Shown here piece after piece: positions 35,812 through 44,140 of a stretch of 64,000 nt of DNA. Position 1 is the stretch's first letter; every line of letters begins with the position of its first letter. This DNA comes from SZUA-378 sp036652815 (lineage in GTDB: Bacteria; Bacillota; Clostridia; Lachnospirales; Lachnospiraceae). Where the stretch lies: contig JAVVVE010000002.1 of NCBI GenBank assembly GCA_036652815.1, positions 1 to 64,000 on the forward strand, read 5' to 3'. Made by a program: the position numbers and the translations under genes. Under the pieces are notes generated by a model. The model made no database searches, was not told where the DNA came from, and saw only the letters and a list, made by a program, of their open reading frames with translations.

Positions 35812-36957
35812 TCACCTCTTTCCGATTCCTGTAGCCGCTGTGACGATAGCTACCGTAATTAAGAAAAGCGATAACGCCGTCAACGCTATCTTTAGCAGGA
35901 GATAAACAGCATCTCCGATTCGATTGGTACAGGCAGTCATTCTCTTGTCTGCCACCATGCCCATCAAAGCTGCACTAACCTTTAACAAGCAGGTCAGACA
36001 GGCTATCTTGATGAGTGGAAGCAGACATAAGAATAATAGCAACAGCATCAGTGCAACCCCGATACTGTTCTTAATCAATAGGGCTGAACCTAATACAACC
36101 TCAGTAACAGAATCTGCAATATTTCCCAATCCCGGAATCAGCGAGATCGTTTTTTTAACCACTCCAACCTTCAATCCATCTATAACAGGTGTTATCATGG
36201 TCTGTAATAATCCTATCCCACCAATAAAGCCAAGTAATAGTTTTAGAATCAGATTGATGCCTTTCTGTATCAGCTCCAAAAGAGTATGTAATCTCTCTTC
36301 CTCATTTAATCCATTCACTACTGTCAAAAAAAGATAACTGCTTGATAACGGCAGTAATACAGACAGTAATATCATCTCTACTGCCAAAATCACAAAAAGA
36401 GTTAATTGATAAAAGGAAAAAGCTGTCAAGCTTCCCGATGCTGCTCCTACCACTATAAAAAATGTGGGAATCAATAATTTCATAAATAAAACAATCTGAT
36501 TCACAACACTGCCTGTAATCCGATATCCTGTTTCAAAAGTCTTTACCAAAATAACAATGAGCAGCATATATAAAAAATAAAAACCTATATCTGCGATTTG
36601 ATGATTCTCAAAGATCTGGCTAAAATTACTAAACAATGCCGAGAGCAGTCCAATGACCAAAATAGATACAAATATTTTTCCCGATTCACTCGTTTCTCCT
36701 AAAATACCTTTTTTAATCATATCAAATATTAATTCTACATTTAACTTTATCTTTCCATTAGAAATGTTTTTAACAAGCTCTCCAAAGTTTAACTGATATT
36801 CCGGAAATAAATTCTTTAATTCCACATTTAAGCTTTCAAGATCAAGCTGCTCCATCATTGCAGAGGCTTGCTGATTTTCTGCATTGATCGAGATGGTCGG
36901 AGACAGTAGTAGAAATAAAAATAAAAAAAACATCCAAAGCAATCTTTTTTTTAGCAT
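35812..36957 (-). CDS. spoIIIAE: Stage III sporulation protein AE
   Basis: The product has 381 residues with a cleavable-looking N-terminal hydrophobic segment and about seven to eight further membrane spans from residue 95 to the end. Family blocks include the ISNGKIKLNVELIFD segment before the first core span and KKTISLIPGLGNIADSVTEVVLGSALLIKNSIG, a conserved loop. It is a polytopic subunit of the SpoIIIA channel, with similarity to flagellar/secretion export components. It lies eight bases after spoIIIAD. Confidence 0.95.
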   Translation of the reverse strand: MLKKRLLWMFFLFLFLLLSPTISINAENQQASAMMEQLDLESLNVELKNLFPEYQLNFGELVKNISNGKIKLNVELIFDMIKKGILGETSESGKIFVSILVIGLLSALFSNFSQIFENHQIADIGFYFLYMLLIVILVKTFETGYRITGSVVNQIVLFMKLLIPTFFIVVGAASGSLTAFSFYQLTLFVILAVEMILLSVLLPLSSSYLFLTVVNGLNEEERLHTLLELIQKGINLILKLLLGFIGGIGLLQTMITPVIDGLKVGVVKKTISLIPGLGNIADSVTEVVLGSALLIKNSIGVALMLLLLFLCLLPLIKIACLTCLLKVSAALMGMVADKRMTACTNRIGDAVYLLLKIALTALSLFLITVAIVTAATGIGKR

Positions 36958-36965
36958 GTTTTGAC

Positions 36966-37352
36966 CTACACTGTTAATTTCTGTAATGTGGTAATCAAGG
37001 ATAAGAGAATCGGCATACCTGAAATCAAAATTGATATTTTTCCAAACAGTTCAATTTGATTGGCAATGGCAGCATAGCCTGAATCTTTGCAAATACCGGC
37101 ACAGAATTCGCAAATATAAGTGATTCCCACCACCTTCGCAATAATATTAATATAACTGCTGTTATTTTCAAAAATATGTTTTAAACCTTGGATTTGTCGT
37201 AAAAGATTCTCAATATAAGTCAAGGACATAACAAAAATAAATAGGCAAATACAAAATCCAATCAAATAACTATATTCCGGTTTATGGCTCCTAAATTGTA
37301 TCGCCAGTAATACACCAATTAATCCTACTACCCCTACCTTTACCATTCCCAT
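36966..37352 (-). CDS. spoIIIAD: Stage III sporulation protein AD
   Basis: The product has 128 residues with about four membrane spans. The order and the conserved motif KVVGITYICEFCAGICKDSGYAAIANQIELFGK identify SpoIIIAD. It is a membrane component of the SpoIIIA complex, possibly export-apparatus-like. It sits 17 bases after spoIIIAC. Confidence 0.95.
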   Translation of the reverse strand: MGMVKVGVVGLIGVLLAIQFRSHKPEYSYLIGFCICLFIFVMSLTYIENLLRQIQGLKHIFENNSSYINIIAKVVGITYICEFCAGICKDSGYAAIANQIELFGKISILISGMPILLSLITTLQKLTV

Positions 37353-37369
37353 TGTCTGTTTTCACCCTC

Positions 37370-37564
37370 CTATAATTCGAACAAGCGTCGAATCGTTGTA
37401 AACAAATCATAAATATAAGGAACAATCCAGGTTAATACCAAAATCAATCCGGCAAGACTGACCAAAAATGCCTGTTCTTCTCTCCCACTGTGTTTTAACA
37501 CCTGTCCCAATATCGTTACCAAAATACCAACTGCTGCTATCTTAAAGATAAGATTAACGCCCAT
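37370..37564 (-). CDS. spoIIIAC: Stage III sporulation protein AC
   Basis: The product has 64 residues with two membrane spans separated by a short basic/polar loop (LKHSGREEQAF), the standard SpoIIIAC pattern. It is a small membrane subunit of the SpoIIIA complex, between AB and AD as expected. AGGAGGT lies upstream of the ATG. Confidence 0.95.
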   Translation of the reverse strand: MGVNLIFKIAAVGILVTILGQVLKHSGREEQAFLVSLAGLILVLTWIVPYIYDLFTTIRRLFEL

Positions 37565-37610
37565 AGGTACCTCCTACTACATTTTATAATAGACAAGCTG
37601 TGGTTCCTCT

Positions 37611-38129
37611 TTACAAAAATAAAATAGTGCATAGAATACCACCCATCATGCCTAAGTATAGATAGATTCTGCTTTTGTTCTCTTCTCTGCTTCGAAGCAC
37701 GTGTACTTTATCCGCAATCTGTTCCATTTGAAAGGTAATCTTCTGTATCTGCATACTGCTGTCTAAAAATCCCTGTCCATCTATCACTTCTTCTAAAAAT
37801 TCGCATTCCTCTTTTTGCAAAGCCAATTCTTCAAACAATCGTTTCAATTCACTGCACCAGATTATCCCTAAATCTTCTCCTGTATAGGCATAGGATCTTT
37901 CATAAATATTTTGTAAAAATGTCCGATAGGGTTCTTTGACTCTTCTTGCAACGTTTTGACATGACTCCGGAAAAGTAACTCTGGTATAGCGGATCTCATT
38001 CTGTATCATAGTAAGGATCTTCAAAAAATATTGAAGCTGATTTCTTCGATTTTTTAACTGAATACAATAGTAATAACCCAATCCACTGCTCCCCATAATC
38101 ACGCACATGGCTGCAATCAATTTAAGCAT
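37611..38129 (-). CDS. spoIIIAB: Stage III sporulation protein AB
   Basis: The product has 172 residues. An N-terminal membrane span (about 3-20) and a C-terminal span bracket a helical cytoplasmic or intermembrane region with LQYFLKILTMIQNEIRYTRVTFPE, the family signature; the fold resembles GspF-type secretion proteins. The start overlaps the spoIIIAA end by 13 bases, so translation is coupled to the ATPase. Confidence 0.94.
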   Translation of the reverse strand: MLKLIAAMCVIMGSSGLGYYYCIQLKNRRNQLQYFLKILTMIQNEIRYTRVTFPESCQNVARRVKEPYRTFLQNIYERSYAYTGEDLGIIWCSELKRLFEELALQKEECEFLEEVIDGQGFLDSSMQIQKITFQMEQIADKVHVLRSREENKSRIYLYLGMMGGILCTILFL

Positions 38130-39064
38130 AGGCTGTAATTTTCATCATAGATTGCCATGACCCTGCAAGCCATCTCATGATGTCCCAGTATAATAAATCT
38201 TTGAAACACTTTTTCTTCCAGGATTGCTTGAAATGGTACTTTTCTTCTCACTTCCTCCAGTGATTCTCCATGTACGGTAGCGAGTATCCGACACCCACAT
38301 TGCAGCACCTGTTGGAGTGCATGAAGATCCTCTTCACTGCCTATCTCATCTACCGCCACTACCTTAGGTGACATAGAACGAATCAGCATCATCATACCCT
38401 GTGCCTTAGGACAGGTATCCAGGAGGTCTGTTCTACTACCGATATCGTTTTGCGGGATACCAAGGAAGCTGCCACCTATCTCCGAGCGTTCATCAACGAC
38501 CCCCACATTCCTTCCGATACCATAGGGATTACCATCGGATACCTGTCTCACAATATCACGTAATAACGTGGTTTTTCCACAGCCCGGGCTAGATATTATA
38601 ACAGCATTTAATAATTCTCCACTTTGATATAGATAAGGCAGTACTTTATCCGCTGCACCTCTTACTTCATGTGCGATTCTAATGTTAACACACGATATGT
38701 ATTTGATATTCTTGATCAGTCCTGCTTCCATCACAACCTGTCCTGCCACTCCGATGCGATGTCCTCCTTTAATGGTAAAAAAACCTTGCTTTAATTCGTC
38801 CTCATAAGCATAGAGCGAGTATTGACATAAATGATTTAAGATTGCTCTCAGATCCTCTGCCGATAAGAAATATGGGTTACCCCTTTTTTCCAAAAATCGC
38901 CCATCCGATTGTAGATAATATTCTGTTTGACCGAGTAACAACATAATTGGTTGCTGTACCCGCAGTCTTATTTCCTGTAAGTGTTCTACCTGTTCTGCTG
39001 CATAACGCCACATACTCCTCAGGTAATCCGGAAATAATTGTATCAGTTCGATTCCATCCCGCAT
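38117..39064 (-). CDS. spoIIIAA: Stage III sporulation protein AA (secretion-type ATPase)
   Basis: The product has 315 residues. Walker A is SPGCGKTT at 159-166, followed by the VVDERSEIGGS block and MMLIRSMSPKVVAVDEIGSEED (Walker B). It is related to type II/IV secretion ATPases and is needed for SpoIIIA complex function and thus late forespore gene expression in Bacillus. It heads the spoIIIA cluster. Upstream there is a weak possible sigma-E -35 (GCATATG at about 39128-39134), but no convincing matching -10. Confidence 0.95.
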   Translation of the reverse strand: MRDGIELIQLFPDYLRSMWRYAAEQVEHLQEIRLRVQQPIMLLLGQTEYYLQSDGRFLEKRGNPYFLSAEDLRAILNHLCQYSLYAYEDELKQGFFTIKGGHRIGVAGQVVMEAGLIKNIKYISCVNIRIAHEVRGAADKVLPYLYQSGELLNAVIISSPGCGKTTLLRDIVRQVSDGNPYGIGRNVGVVDERSEIGGSFLGIPQNDIGSRTDLLDTCPKAQGMMMLIRSMSPKVVAVDEIGSEEDLHALQQVLQCGCRILATVHGESLEEVRRKVPFQAILEEKVFQRFIILGHHEMACRVMAIYDENYSLCLN

Positions 39065-39140
39065 CTGTTCACACCTCTTACATCAATATATGAATTCCTG
39101 TCCAACTTATACCATCTTTTAGAAGAAACATATGCACAGC

Positions 39141-39180
39141 AAAAAAACAGCCGTGAGCTTATCTCTGTTCACGACTGTTT
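39141..39180 (-). terminator. Intrinsic terminator of pnp
   Basis: Stem arms 39145-39157 and 39169-39180, nearly perfect, are followed on the minus strand by seven T. This separates pnp from spoIIIAA. Confidence 0.85.
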
Positions 39181-39209
39181 TTCATAAAATTTAATCTGAT
39201 ATAAAACTT

Positions 39210-41300
39210 TTATTGTTGTGCTACGTCTTTCATGGAGAAACTGATTCTGCCCATCTTATCTTTACCAAGGCAAACAACCGTCACTGTCTGACCGAGAGTC
39301 AGTACATCTTCTACATGTTCGATTCTATTCTTTGATATCTTAGAGATATGAACCATACCCTCTTTACCAGGAGCAAATTCGATGAAAGCACCAAATTCTT
39401 TGATGCTGATGACTTTACCGGTAAATACCTGACCTTCTTCAAAATCAGTCGTAATCATCTTGACCATCTCAACTGCTTTTTCCATCATCGCTTTATCCGT
39501 TCCACAGATGGAAACTGCACCTTCGTCATTGATATCCATCTTAATACCGGTTTGTTCGATAATCGCATTGATTGTCTTGCCACGCTGTCCAACAACATCA
39601 CCGATTTTCTCCGGATTAATCTTAATCTGAATAATCTTTGGTGCATATTTGCCAACTTCTGCTCTTGGTGCTGCGATAGCAGGTGTCATAACATCATTGA
39701 TAATAAATTCTCTTGCTTCTTTTGTCTTTGCAATCGCTTCTTCCACGATCGGTCTGGTTAAACCATGGATCTTAATATCCATCTGAATCGCTGTGATACC
39801 ATCATGCGTACCTGCAACTTTAAAGTCCATGTCGCCAAAGAAATCTTCCAGTCCCTGGATATCGGTTAATACGATATAATCATCATCTGTGTCGCCGGTT
39901 ACCAAACCACAGGAAATACCTGCTACCTGTTTCTTAAGTGGAACTCCTGCCGCCATCAATGACATCGTAGATGCACAGATGGAAGCCTGTGAGGTAGAAC
40001 CATTGGATTCAAACGTCTCTGATACTGTTCTAATGGTATAAGGAAATTCTTCTGTACTCGGCAATACCGGAATCAATGCTTTTTCTGCTAATGCACCATG
40101 TCCTATTTCACGACGTCCCGGTCCACGGCTTACTTTTGTCTCCCCTACAGAATAAGATGGGAAATTATAATGATGCATATATCTCTTAGAAGTCTCATTC
40201 TCATCTAAGCCATCGATTCTCTGTGATTCTGATAAAGGTGCTAATGTTGTAATCGTACAAATCTGTGTTTGTCCACGGGTAAACATCGCAGAACCATGTA
40301 CTCTTGGGATAATATCAATCTCTGCAGCCAGTGGTCTGATCTGTGTAATCGCACGACCATCCGGACGTTTGTGGTCTTTTAAGATCATCTTACGAACAGT
40401 CTTTTTCTGATATTGATAGAGTGCTTCGCCTAATACTGCCAGCCACTCTTCTTTCTCAGCAAAAGCTTCTTCCATTTTAGCTTTGATGACTCTGATATTC
40501 TCTTCACGTACTTGTTTCTCATCTGTAAATACTGCTACTTCCATCTCTGCAGGAGGTACTAATTCTTTCATCGCAGCAAACATCTCTTCCGGAATAGCAC
40601 AACTGGTGTATGTATGCTTTTCTTTTCCAAATTCAGCGATGATAGTATTCATAAATTCAATAACAGTCTGATTAACCTCATGTGCCTTATAGATAGCTTC
40701 TAACATCTTATCTTCTTTGATTTCATTGGCTCCTGCCTCAATCATAATAACTTTTTGGCTGGTAGATGCTACTGTAAGATTTAAATCACCATTTTTCCAT
40801 TGTTCCTGATTTGGGTTAATGATCAATTCACCATCAATCATACCAATCTGTGTTGTGGCACAAGGACCATCAAATGGAATATCTGAGATGCTGGTTACCA
40901 ATGCAGCGCCAATCATAGCGGTAAGCTCCGGACGGCATTCCGGATCAACGGACATAACCAAATTGGCTAAGGTAACATCATTTCTGTAATCTTTTGGGAA
41001 TAAAGGACGCATCGGTCTATCAATAACACGTGATGTTAATACTGAGTTCTCAGATGCTTTTCCTTCTCTCTTATTAAATCCTCCAGGAATCTTACCTACT
41101 GCATATAATTTTTCTTCATATTCTACACTTAATGGGAAAAAATCAATACCATCTCTTGGCTTGTCCGAAGCGGTCGCTGTAGACAATACAGTAGTCTCTC
41201 CATAATGCATAAGGGCACAACCATTTGCTTGTTTGCCGACTCTGTTAATATCAACAGTGAGGGTACGTCCCGCCAATTCCATACTAAAACTCTTGTACAT
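39210..41300 (-). CDS. pnp: Polynucleotide phosphorylase
   Basis: The product has 696 residues from the ATG at 41300, which is preceded by AAGGAG; a longer reading to 41354 would run through that site and a leader hairpin. Two RNase PH domains (FFPLSVEYEEKLYAVGKIPGGFNKREG in the first; SQRIDGLDENETSKRYMHHYNFP and GRREIGHGALAEKAL in the second) are followed by KH (INPEKIGDVVGQRGKTI) and S1 domains. It degrades RNA 3'-5' using phosphate and takes part in mRNA turnover. The rpsO-pnp order is conserved, although a terminator lies between them. Confidence 0.97.
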   Translation of the reverse strand: MYKSFSMELAGRTLTVDINRVGKQANGCALMHYGETTVLSTATASDKPRDGIDFFPLSVEYEEKLYAVGKIPGGFNKREGKASENSVLTSRVIDRPMRPLFPKDYRNDVTLANLVMSVDPECRPELTAMIGAALVTSISDIPFDGPCATTQIGMIDGELIINPNQEQWKNGDLNLTVASTSQKVIMIEAGANEIKEDKMLEAIYKAHEVNQTVIEFMNTIIAEFGKEKHTYTSCAIPEEMFAAMKELVPPAEMEVAVFTDEKQVREENIRVIKAKMEEAFAEKEEWLAVLGEALYQYQKKTVRKMILKDHKRPDGRAITQIRPLAAEIDIIPRVHGSAMFTRGQTQICTITTLAPLSESQRIDGLDENETSKRYMHHYNFPSYSVGETKVSRGPGRREIGHGALAEKALIPVLPSTEEFPYTIRTVSETFESNGSTSQASICASTMSLMAAGVPLKKQVAGISCGLVTGDTDDDYIVLTDIQGLEDFFGDMDFKVAGTHDGITAIQMDIKIHGLTRPIVEEAIAKTKEAREFIINDVMTPAIAAPRAEVGKYAPKIIQIKINPEKIGDVVGQRGKTINAIIEQTGIKMDINDEGAVSICGTDKAMMEKAVEMVKMITTDFEEGQVFTGKVISIKEFGAFIEFAPGKEGMVHISKISKNRIEHVEDVLTLGQTVTVVCLGKDKMGRISFSMKDVAQQ

Positions 41301-41320
41301 ATTATTTCTCCTTTTCTGTT

Positions 41321-41337
41321 GTGGCACCGTATGCCAC
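41321..41337 (-). promoter_or_regulatory. Leader hairpin just upstream of the pnp ribosome site
   Basis: Six-bp perfect stem GTGGCA / TGCCAC with a five-base loop, ending about ten bases before AAGGAG. It may affect pnp translation or be an RNase target, as in the E. coli pnp leader (analogy only). Confidence 0.4.
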
Positions 41338-41370
41338 TTTCTTGCTTCTGCCAAACTACCTGTTATTTTG

Positions 41371-41406
41371 ATAAAATATAGGACGGATTCGCCATCCGCC
41401 CTATAT
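41371..41406 (-). terminator. Intrinsic terminator of rpsO
   Basis: A twelve-position stem (41377-41388 / 41394-41405, one G-U) with a five-base loop and TTTTATC on the minus strand, 12 bases after the rpsO stop. Confidence 0.85.
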
Positions 41407-41418
41407 TACACTTAAAAT

Positions 41419-41685
41419 TTATTTTCTAATTCCAAGTTTTTCAATCAACGTACGGTATCTCTCAATGTCGGTTCCCTTTAAGTAAGCAAGTAACCCTCTT
41501 CTCTGACCTACCATCTTGAGCAGTCCTCGTCTTGAATGATGATCCTTCTCATTTTTCTTTAAATGAGCCGTTAATTCTTCGATTCTAGCTGTTAATACTG
41601 CAATCTGCACTTCCGGTGAACCTGTATCACCCTCGCTTCTTGCATACTCGTTAATAATTGCTGTTTTCTTTTCTTTCGCTATCAT
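41419..41685 (-). CDS. rpsO: Ribosomal protein S15
   Basis: The product has 88 residues, universal length. Conserved blocks GDTGSPEVQIAVLTARIEELTAHLK, DHHSRRGLLKMVGQRRGLLAYLK and ERYRTLIEKLGIRK are all present. It binds the 16S rRNA three-way junction in the 30S subunit. It has its own strong promoter, a structured leader and a terminator before pnp. Confidence 0.98.
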   Translation of the reverse strand: MIAKEKKTAIINEYARSEGDTGSPEVQIAVLTARIEELTAHLKKNEKDHHSRRGLLKMVGQRRGLLAYLKGTDIERYRTLIEKLGIRK

Positions 41686-41712
41686 ATTCTATTTCCTCCT
41701 TGTGATTAGATG

Positions 41713-41758
41713 CCTAATACTAAGGGAAAGGTCGGAATGTCCTGACTCTGAGTATTGG
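41713..41758 (-). promoter_or_regulatory. Structured rpsO leader, possible S15 autoregulatory element
   Basis: Outer arms on the minus strand, CCAATACT and AGTATTAGG, enclose a second helix GTC(A)GG / CCGAC. This gives a junction-like fold upstream of the ribosome site, reminiscent of the three-way-junction leaders bound by S15 in other Firmicutes. The binding role is an inference. Confidence 0.45.
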
Positions 41759-41776
41759 CTCAACTCATACTTTACG

Positions 41777-41805
41777 ATTATAGCATACTATGGTAAGTGT
41801 GTAAA
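41777..41805 (-). promoter_or_regulatory. Sigma-A promoter of rpsO
   Basis: -35 TTTACA (41800-41805), 17-bp spacer, perfect -10 TATAAT (41777-41782). Confidence 0.85.
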
Positions 41806-41810
41806 CCCTA

Positions 41811-41845
41811 AAAAACACCCTGTGCAAACATGCACAGGGTGTTTT
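41811..41845 (-). terminator. Intrinsic terminator of the PTS operon
   Basis: A perfect 15-bp stem (41812-41826 / 41831-41845) with a four-base loop and a T run on the minus strand; its downstream flank abuts the rpsO promoter. Confidence 0.9.
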
Positions 41846-41874
41846 CATGATACTTTATGATGTAACGCAATCAC

Positions 41875-43314
41875 TTATTTCATTAATTTCTTAAATTCAT
41901 CAGCTACATGCTGTACCTGTACACCTACAATAACCTGAACACTTGTCTTGCTAGGTCTTACGATACCTGCTACACCTGCTGATTTGATTACTTTTTCGTT
42001 TACTGCTGTGTAATCTTTTACCTCAAGTCTAAGTCTTGTGATACAGTTATCTACTGAAGTAACGTTTTCTTTACCGCCAAGTCCTTCTAAGATAGTTGCT
42101 GCAACTGCTGTGTAATCATTATTAGCTAATGTTACTTTGCTATCATCTGCATCATCATCATCTTCACGACCAGGAGTCTTTAAGTTGAATTTAGTAATTA
42201 CAAAACGGAATACAACATAGTAAACAATAGCTACAACAATACCGATTGGAATAATCATCCATACGTTCTGTGCCATTGGTGTCTTCCAGCAAAGGATCCA
42301 ATCTACGAAACCTGCTGAGAAGTTAAATCCTGCTCTTACAGGAAGTAATACGGTAATTGCTGCTGTAATACCTGCTAAACCTGCATGAACTAAGTAAAGT
42401 CCAGGAGCTAAGAACATAAATGCGAATTCAAGAGGTTCTGTAACGCCTGTGAAGAAAGAAGATAATGCTGCTGCCATTAAGAGACCAGCTGCTACTTTTT
42501 TCTTGTTGTCTTTTGCACAGTGATACATAGCCAATGCTGCTGCCGGTAAACCAAACATCATAACCGGGAAGAATCCTGTCATATACTGACCAACAACACC
42601 GTATTCGCCTGTACCTGCCCAGAAGTTACCCAAATCGTTGATACCAACTGCATCAAACCAGAATACTGAGTTCACTGCATGATGGAGACCAAATGGAATT
42701 AACAATCTGTTGAGGAATGTGTAAATACCTGTTCCAAGAGCGCCTGTTGAAGAAATAGCAGAACCAAATGCTACTAACCCACCGTAAACGATTGGCCATA
42801 CAAAGAATAAAACAATAGCTGCAAGGATAGAAGCTGCTGCTGTTACAATAGCAACACTACGTTTACCACTAAAGAATGCCAAAGCATCCGGTAATTTTGT
42901 GCCTTTAAACCTGTTGTAGCATGCAGAACCGATCAAACCTGATAAGATACCAACGAACTGCGTTGCGATCTTGCCAAATGCAGGAGCAACTTCTTCAGCC
43001 GGAATCCCTTTGAAGAATCCTACTGCACCAGGTGATAATAAGGTGGTAATCATGAGCCATGATACCAAACCTGCAAGTCCACCGGTACCATCGTTGTCAT
43101 CGGACATACCAACACCAACACCGATTGCAAACAAGATAGCCATGTTGTCGATTAAAGCACCACCTGCTTTTAACATAAATGCTGCGATAACGTTATTTGC
43201 ACCCCAGCCTACAGGATCGATCCAATAACCAAGACCCATCAAGATACTTGCAACAGGTAAACATGCTACCGGAAGCATTAAAGATTTTCCTAATTTTTGA
43301 AAATACTTCATCAT
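41875..43314 (-). CDS. PTS sugar transporter EIICB, glucose/N-acetylglucosamine family
   Basis: The product has 479 residues. The EIIC part (about 1-380) has about ten membrane spans and the family blocks LGKSLMLPVACLPVASILMGLGYW, GLHHAVNSVFWFDA and FFTGVTEPLEFAFMF. A C-terminal EIIB domain carries the phosphocysteine C424 in VDNCITRLRLEV. It imports and phosphorylates a hexose with phosphate from the EIIA and HPr encoded just upstream. The Glc versus GlcNAc choice cannot be made from sequence here. It is last in the licT-EIIA-HPr-EIICB operon, whose leader has a RAT. Confidence 0.93.
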   Translation of the reverse strand: MMKYFQKLGKSLMLPVACLPVASILMGLGYWIDPVGWGANNVIAAFMLKAGGALIDNMAILFAIGVGVGMSDDNDGTGGLAGLVSWLMITTLLSPGAVGFFKGIPAEEVAPAFGKIATQFVGILSGLIGSACYNRFKGTKLPDALAFFSGKRSVAIVTAAASILAAIVLFFVWPIVYGGLVAFGSAISSTGALGTGIYTFLNRLLIPFGLHHAVNSVFWFDAVGINDLGNFWAGTGEYGVVGQYMTGFFPVMMFGLPAAALAMYHCAKDNKKKVAAGLLMAAALSSFFTGVTEPLEFAFMFLAPGLYLVHAGLAGITAAITVLLPVRAGFNFSAGFVDWILCWKTPMAQNVWMIIPIGIVVAIVYYVVFRFVITKFNLKTPGREDDDDADDSKVTLANNDYTAVAATILEGLGGKENVTSVDNCITRLRLEVKDYTAVNEKVIKSAGVAGIVRPSKTSVQVIVGVQVQHVADEFKKLMK

Positions 43315-43347
43315 AATAATTGTTCTCCTTTCGCTTTACACGAGTTT

Positions 43348-43605
43348 TTATAGATTACTTTGAAAAAAACTTTGCAGTGCTTTCATTGCAACATCTTCGT
43401 CAGCACCGTCAACGAACACTTTGACATCATCGCCTTTTTTAGCTCCGAGGCCCATTACTCCCATAATTCTTTTTGCGTCCACTTCTTTACCCTTCACGCC
43501 AAGCTTAATGTTACTGCTGTACTTCGCCGCTTCTTTAACAAGCAGTCCTGCGGGTCTTGCATGAATTCCCAACTCATCTTTGACGCAATAGTTAAATTGT
43601 TTCAA
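43348..43605 (-). CDS. ptsH: Phosphocarrier protein HPr with Arg at position 46
   Basis: The product has 85 residues. H15 in GIHARPAG is the residue phosphorylated by enzyme I. The second signature reads VDAKRIMGVMGLG: where Gram-positive HPr has Ser46, the target of HPr kinase/phosphorylase, this protein has Arg46, with no gap in the alignment. It can therefore relay phosphate to sugars but should not form P-Ser-HPr, the corepressor of CcpA and brake on PTS uptake. It may be a dedicated HPr of this operon, with a Ser46 copy elsewhere (inference). The gene is 14 bases after the EIIA gene and 33 before EIICB. Confidence 0.95.
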   Translation of the reverse strand: MKQFNYCVKDELGIHARPAGLLVKEAAKYSSNIKLGVKGKEVDAKRIMGVMGLGAKKGDDVKVFVDGADEDVAMKALQSFFQSNL

Positions 43606-43631
43606 CGAACTATCCTCCCTTTCTCTTGATA

Positions 43632-44117
43632 TTATTTCATAAGCTGGATTATCTCGTCCAGAGGTTGCACGGTATGACCTGTGATGCCAACCACATCCTT
43701 ATAATCTGCAGTATTGCAAATTACAATCGGTGAGATAATGTCATAACCAGCTTCTTGAATCTTATCTATATTGAATTCCAATAATAGATCGCCTGCCTTC
43801 ACTTTATCATCTGCCTGTACATGAGATGTAAAATGTTCTCCGCCTAACTTCACGGTATCCAGTCCGATATGGATTAAGATCTCTACTCCTGTATCGGTTG
43901 TCATGCTAATCGCATGTTTTGTATCAAACATAATATTGATCACACCATCTGCAGGTGCTACGACTCTGCCAATACTGGGTTTGATTGCAATGCCCTTACC
44001 TAAAATCTCTTCTCCGAAAGTCGGATCACTAACAGCTGAAATAGGAACGGCCTCTCCTTGAATCGGAGCTCCTAACGTAATCTTGTTGTTCTTACCCTTA
44101 AATAACTGAAACATCAT
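43632..44117 (-). CDS. PTS EIIA component, glucose family (EIIA-Glc/Crr type)
   Basis: The product has 161 residues, a free-standing EIIA domain. VEILIHIGLDTVKLGG holds the phosphoaccepting H83, and H68 in TKHAIS is the second active-site His. It receives phosphate from HPr and passes it to the EIIB Cys of the transporter encoded two genes on. Such free EIIA proteins can also serve several transporters. It follows the antiterminator gene by 23 bases. Confidence 0.94.
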   Translation of the reverse strand: MMFQLFKGKNNKITLGAPIQGEAVPISAVSDPTFGEEILGKGIAIKPSIGRVVAPADGVINIMFDTKHAISMTTDTGVEILIHIGLDTVKLGGEHFTSHVQADDKVKAGDLLLEFNIDKIQEAGYDIISPIVICNTADYKDVVGITGHTVQPLDEIIQLMK

Positions 44118-44140
44118 CCATTTCCCCCCTGTTTTATATT

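Noticed and set aside
39065..39140. Sigma-E promoter for spoIIIAA
   Set aside because: A GCATATG -35-like element exists, but no matching -10 at 13-14 bases; mentioned only as weak.
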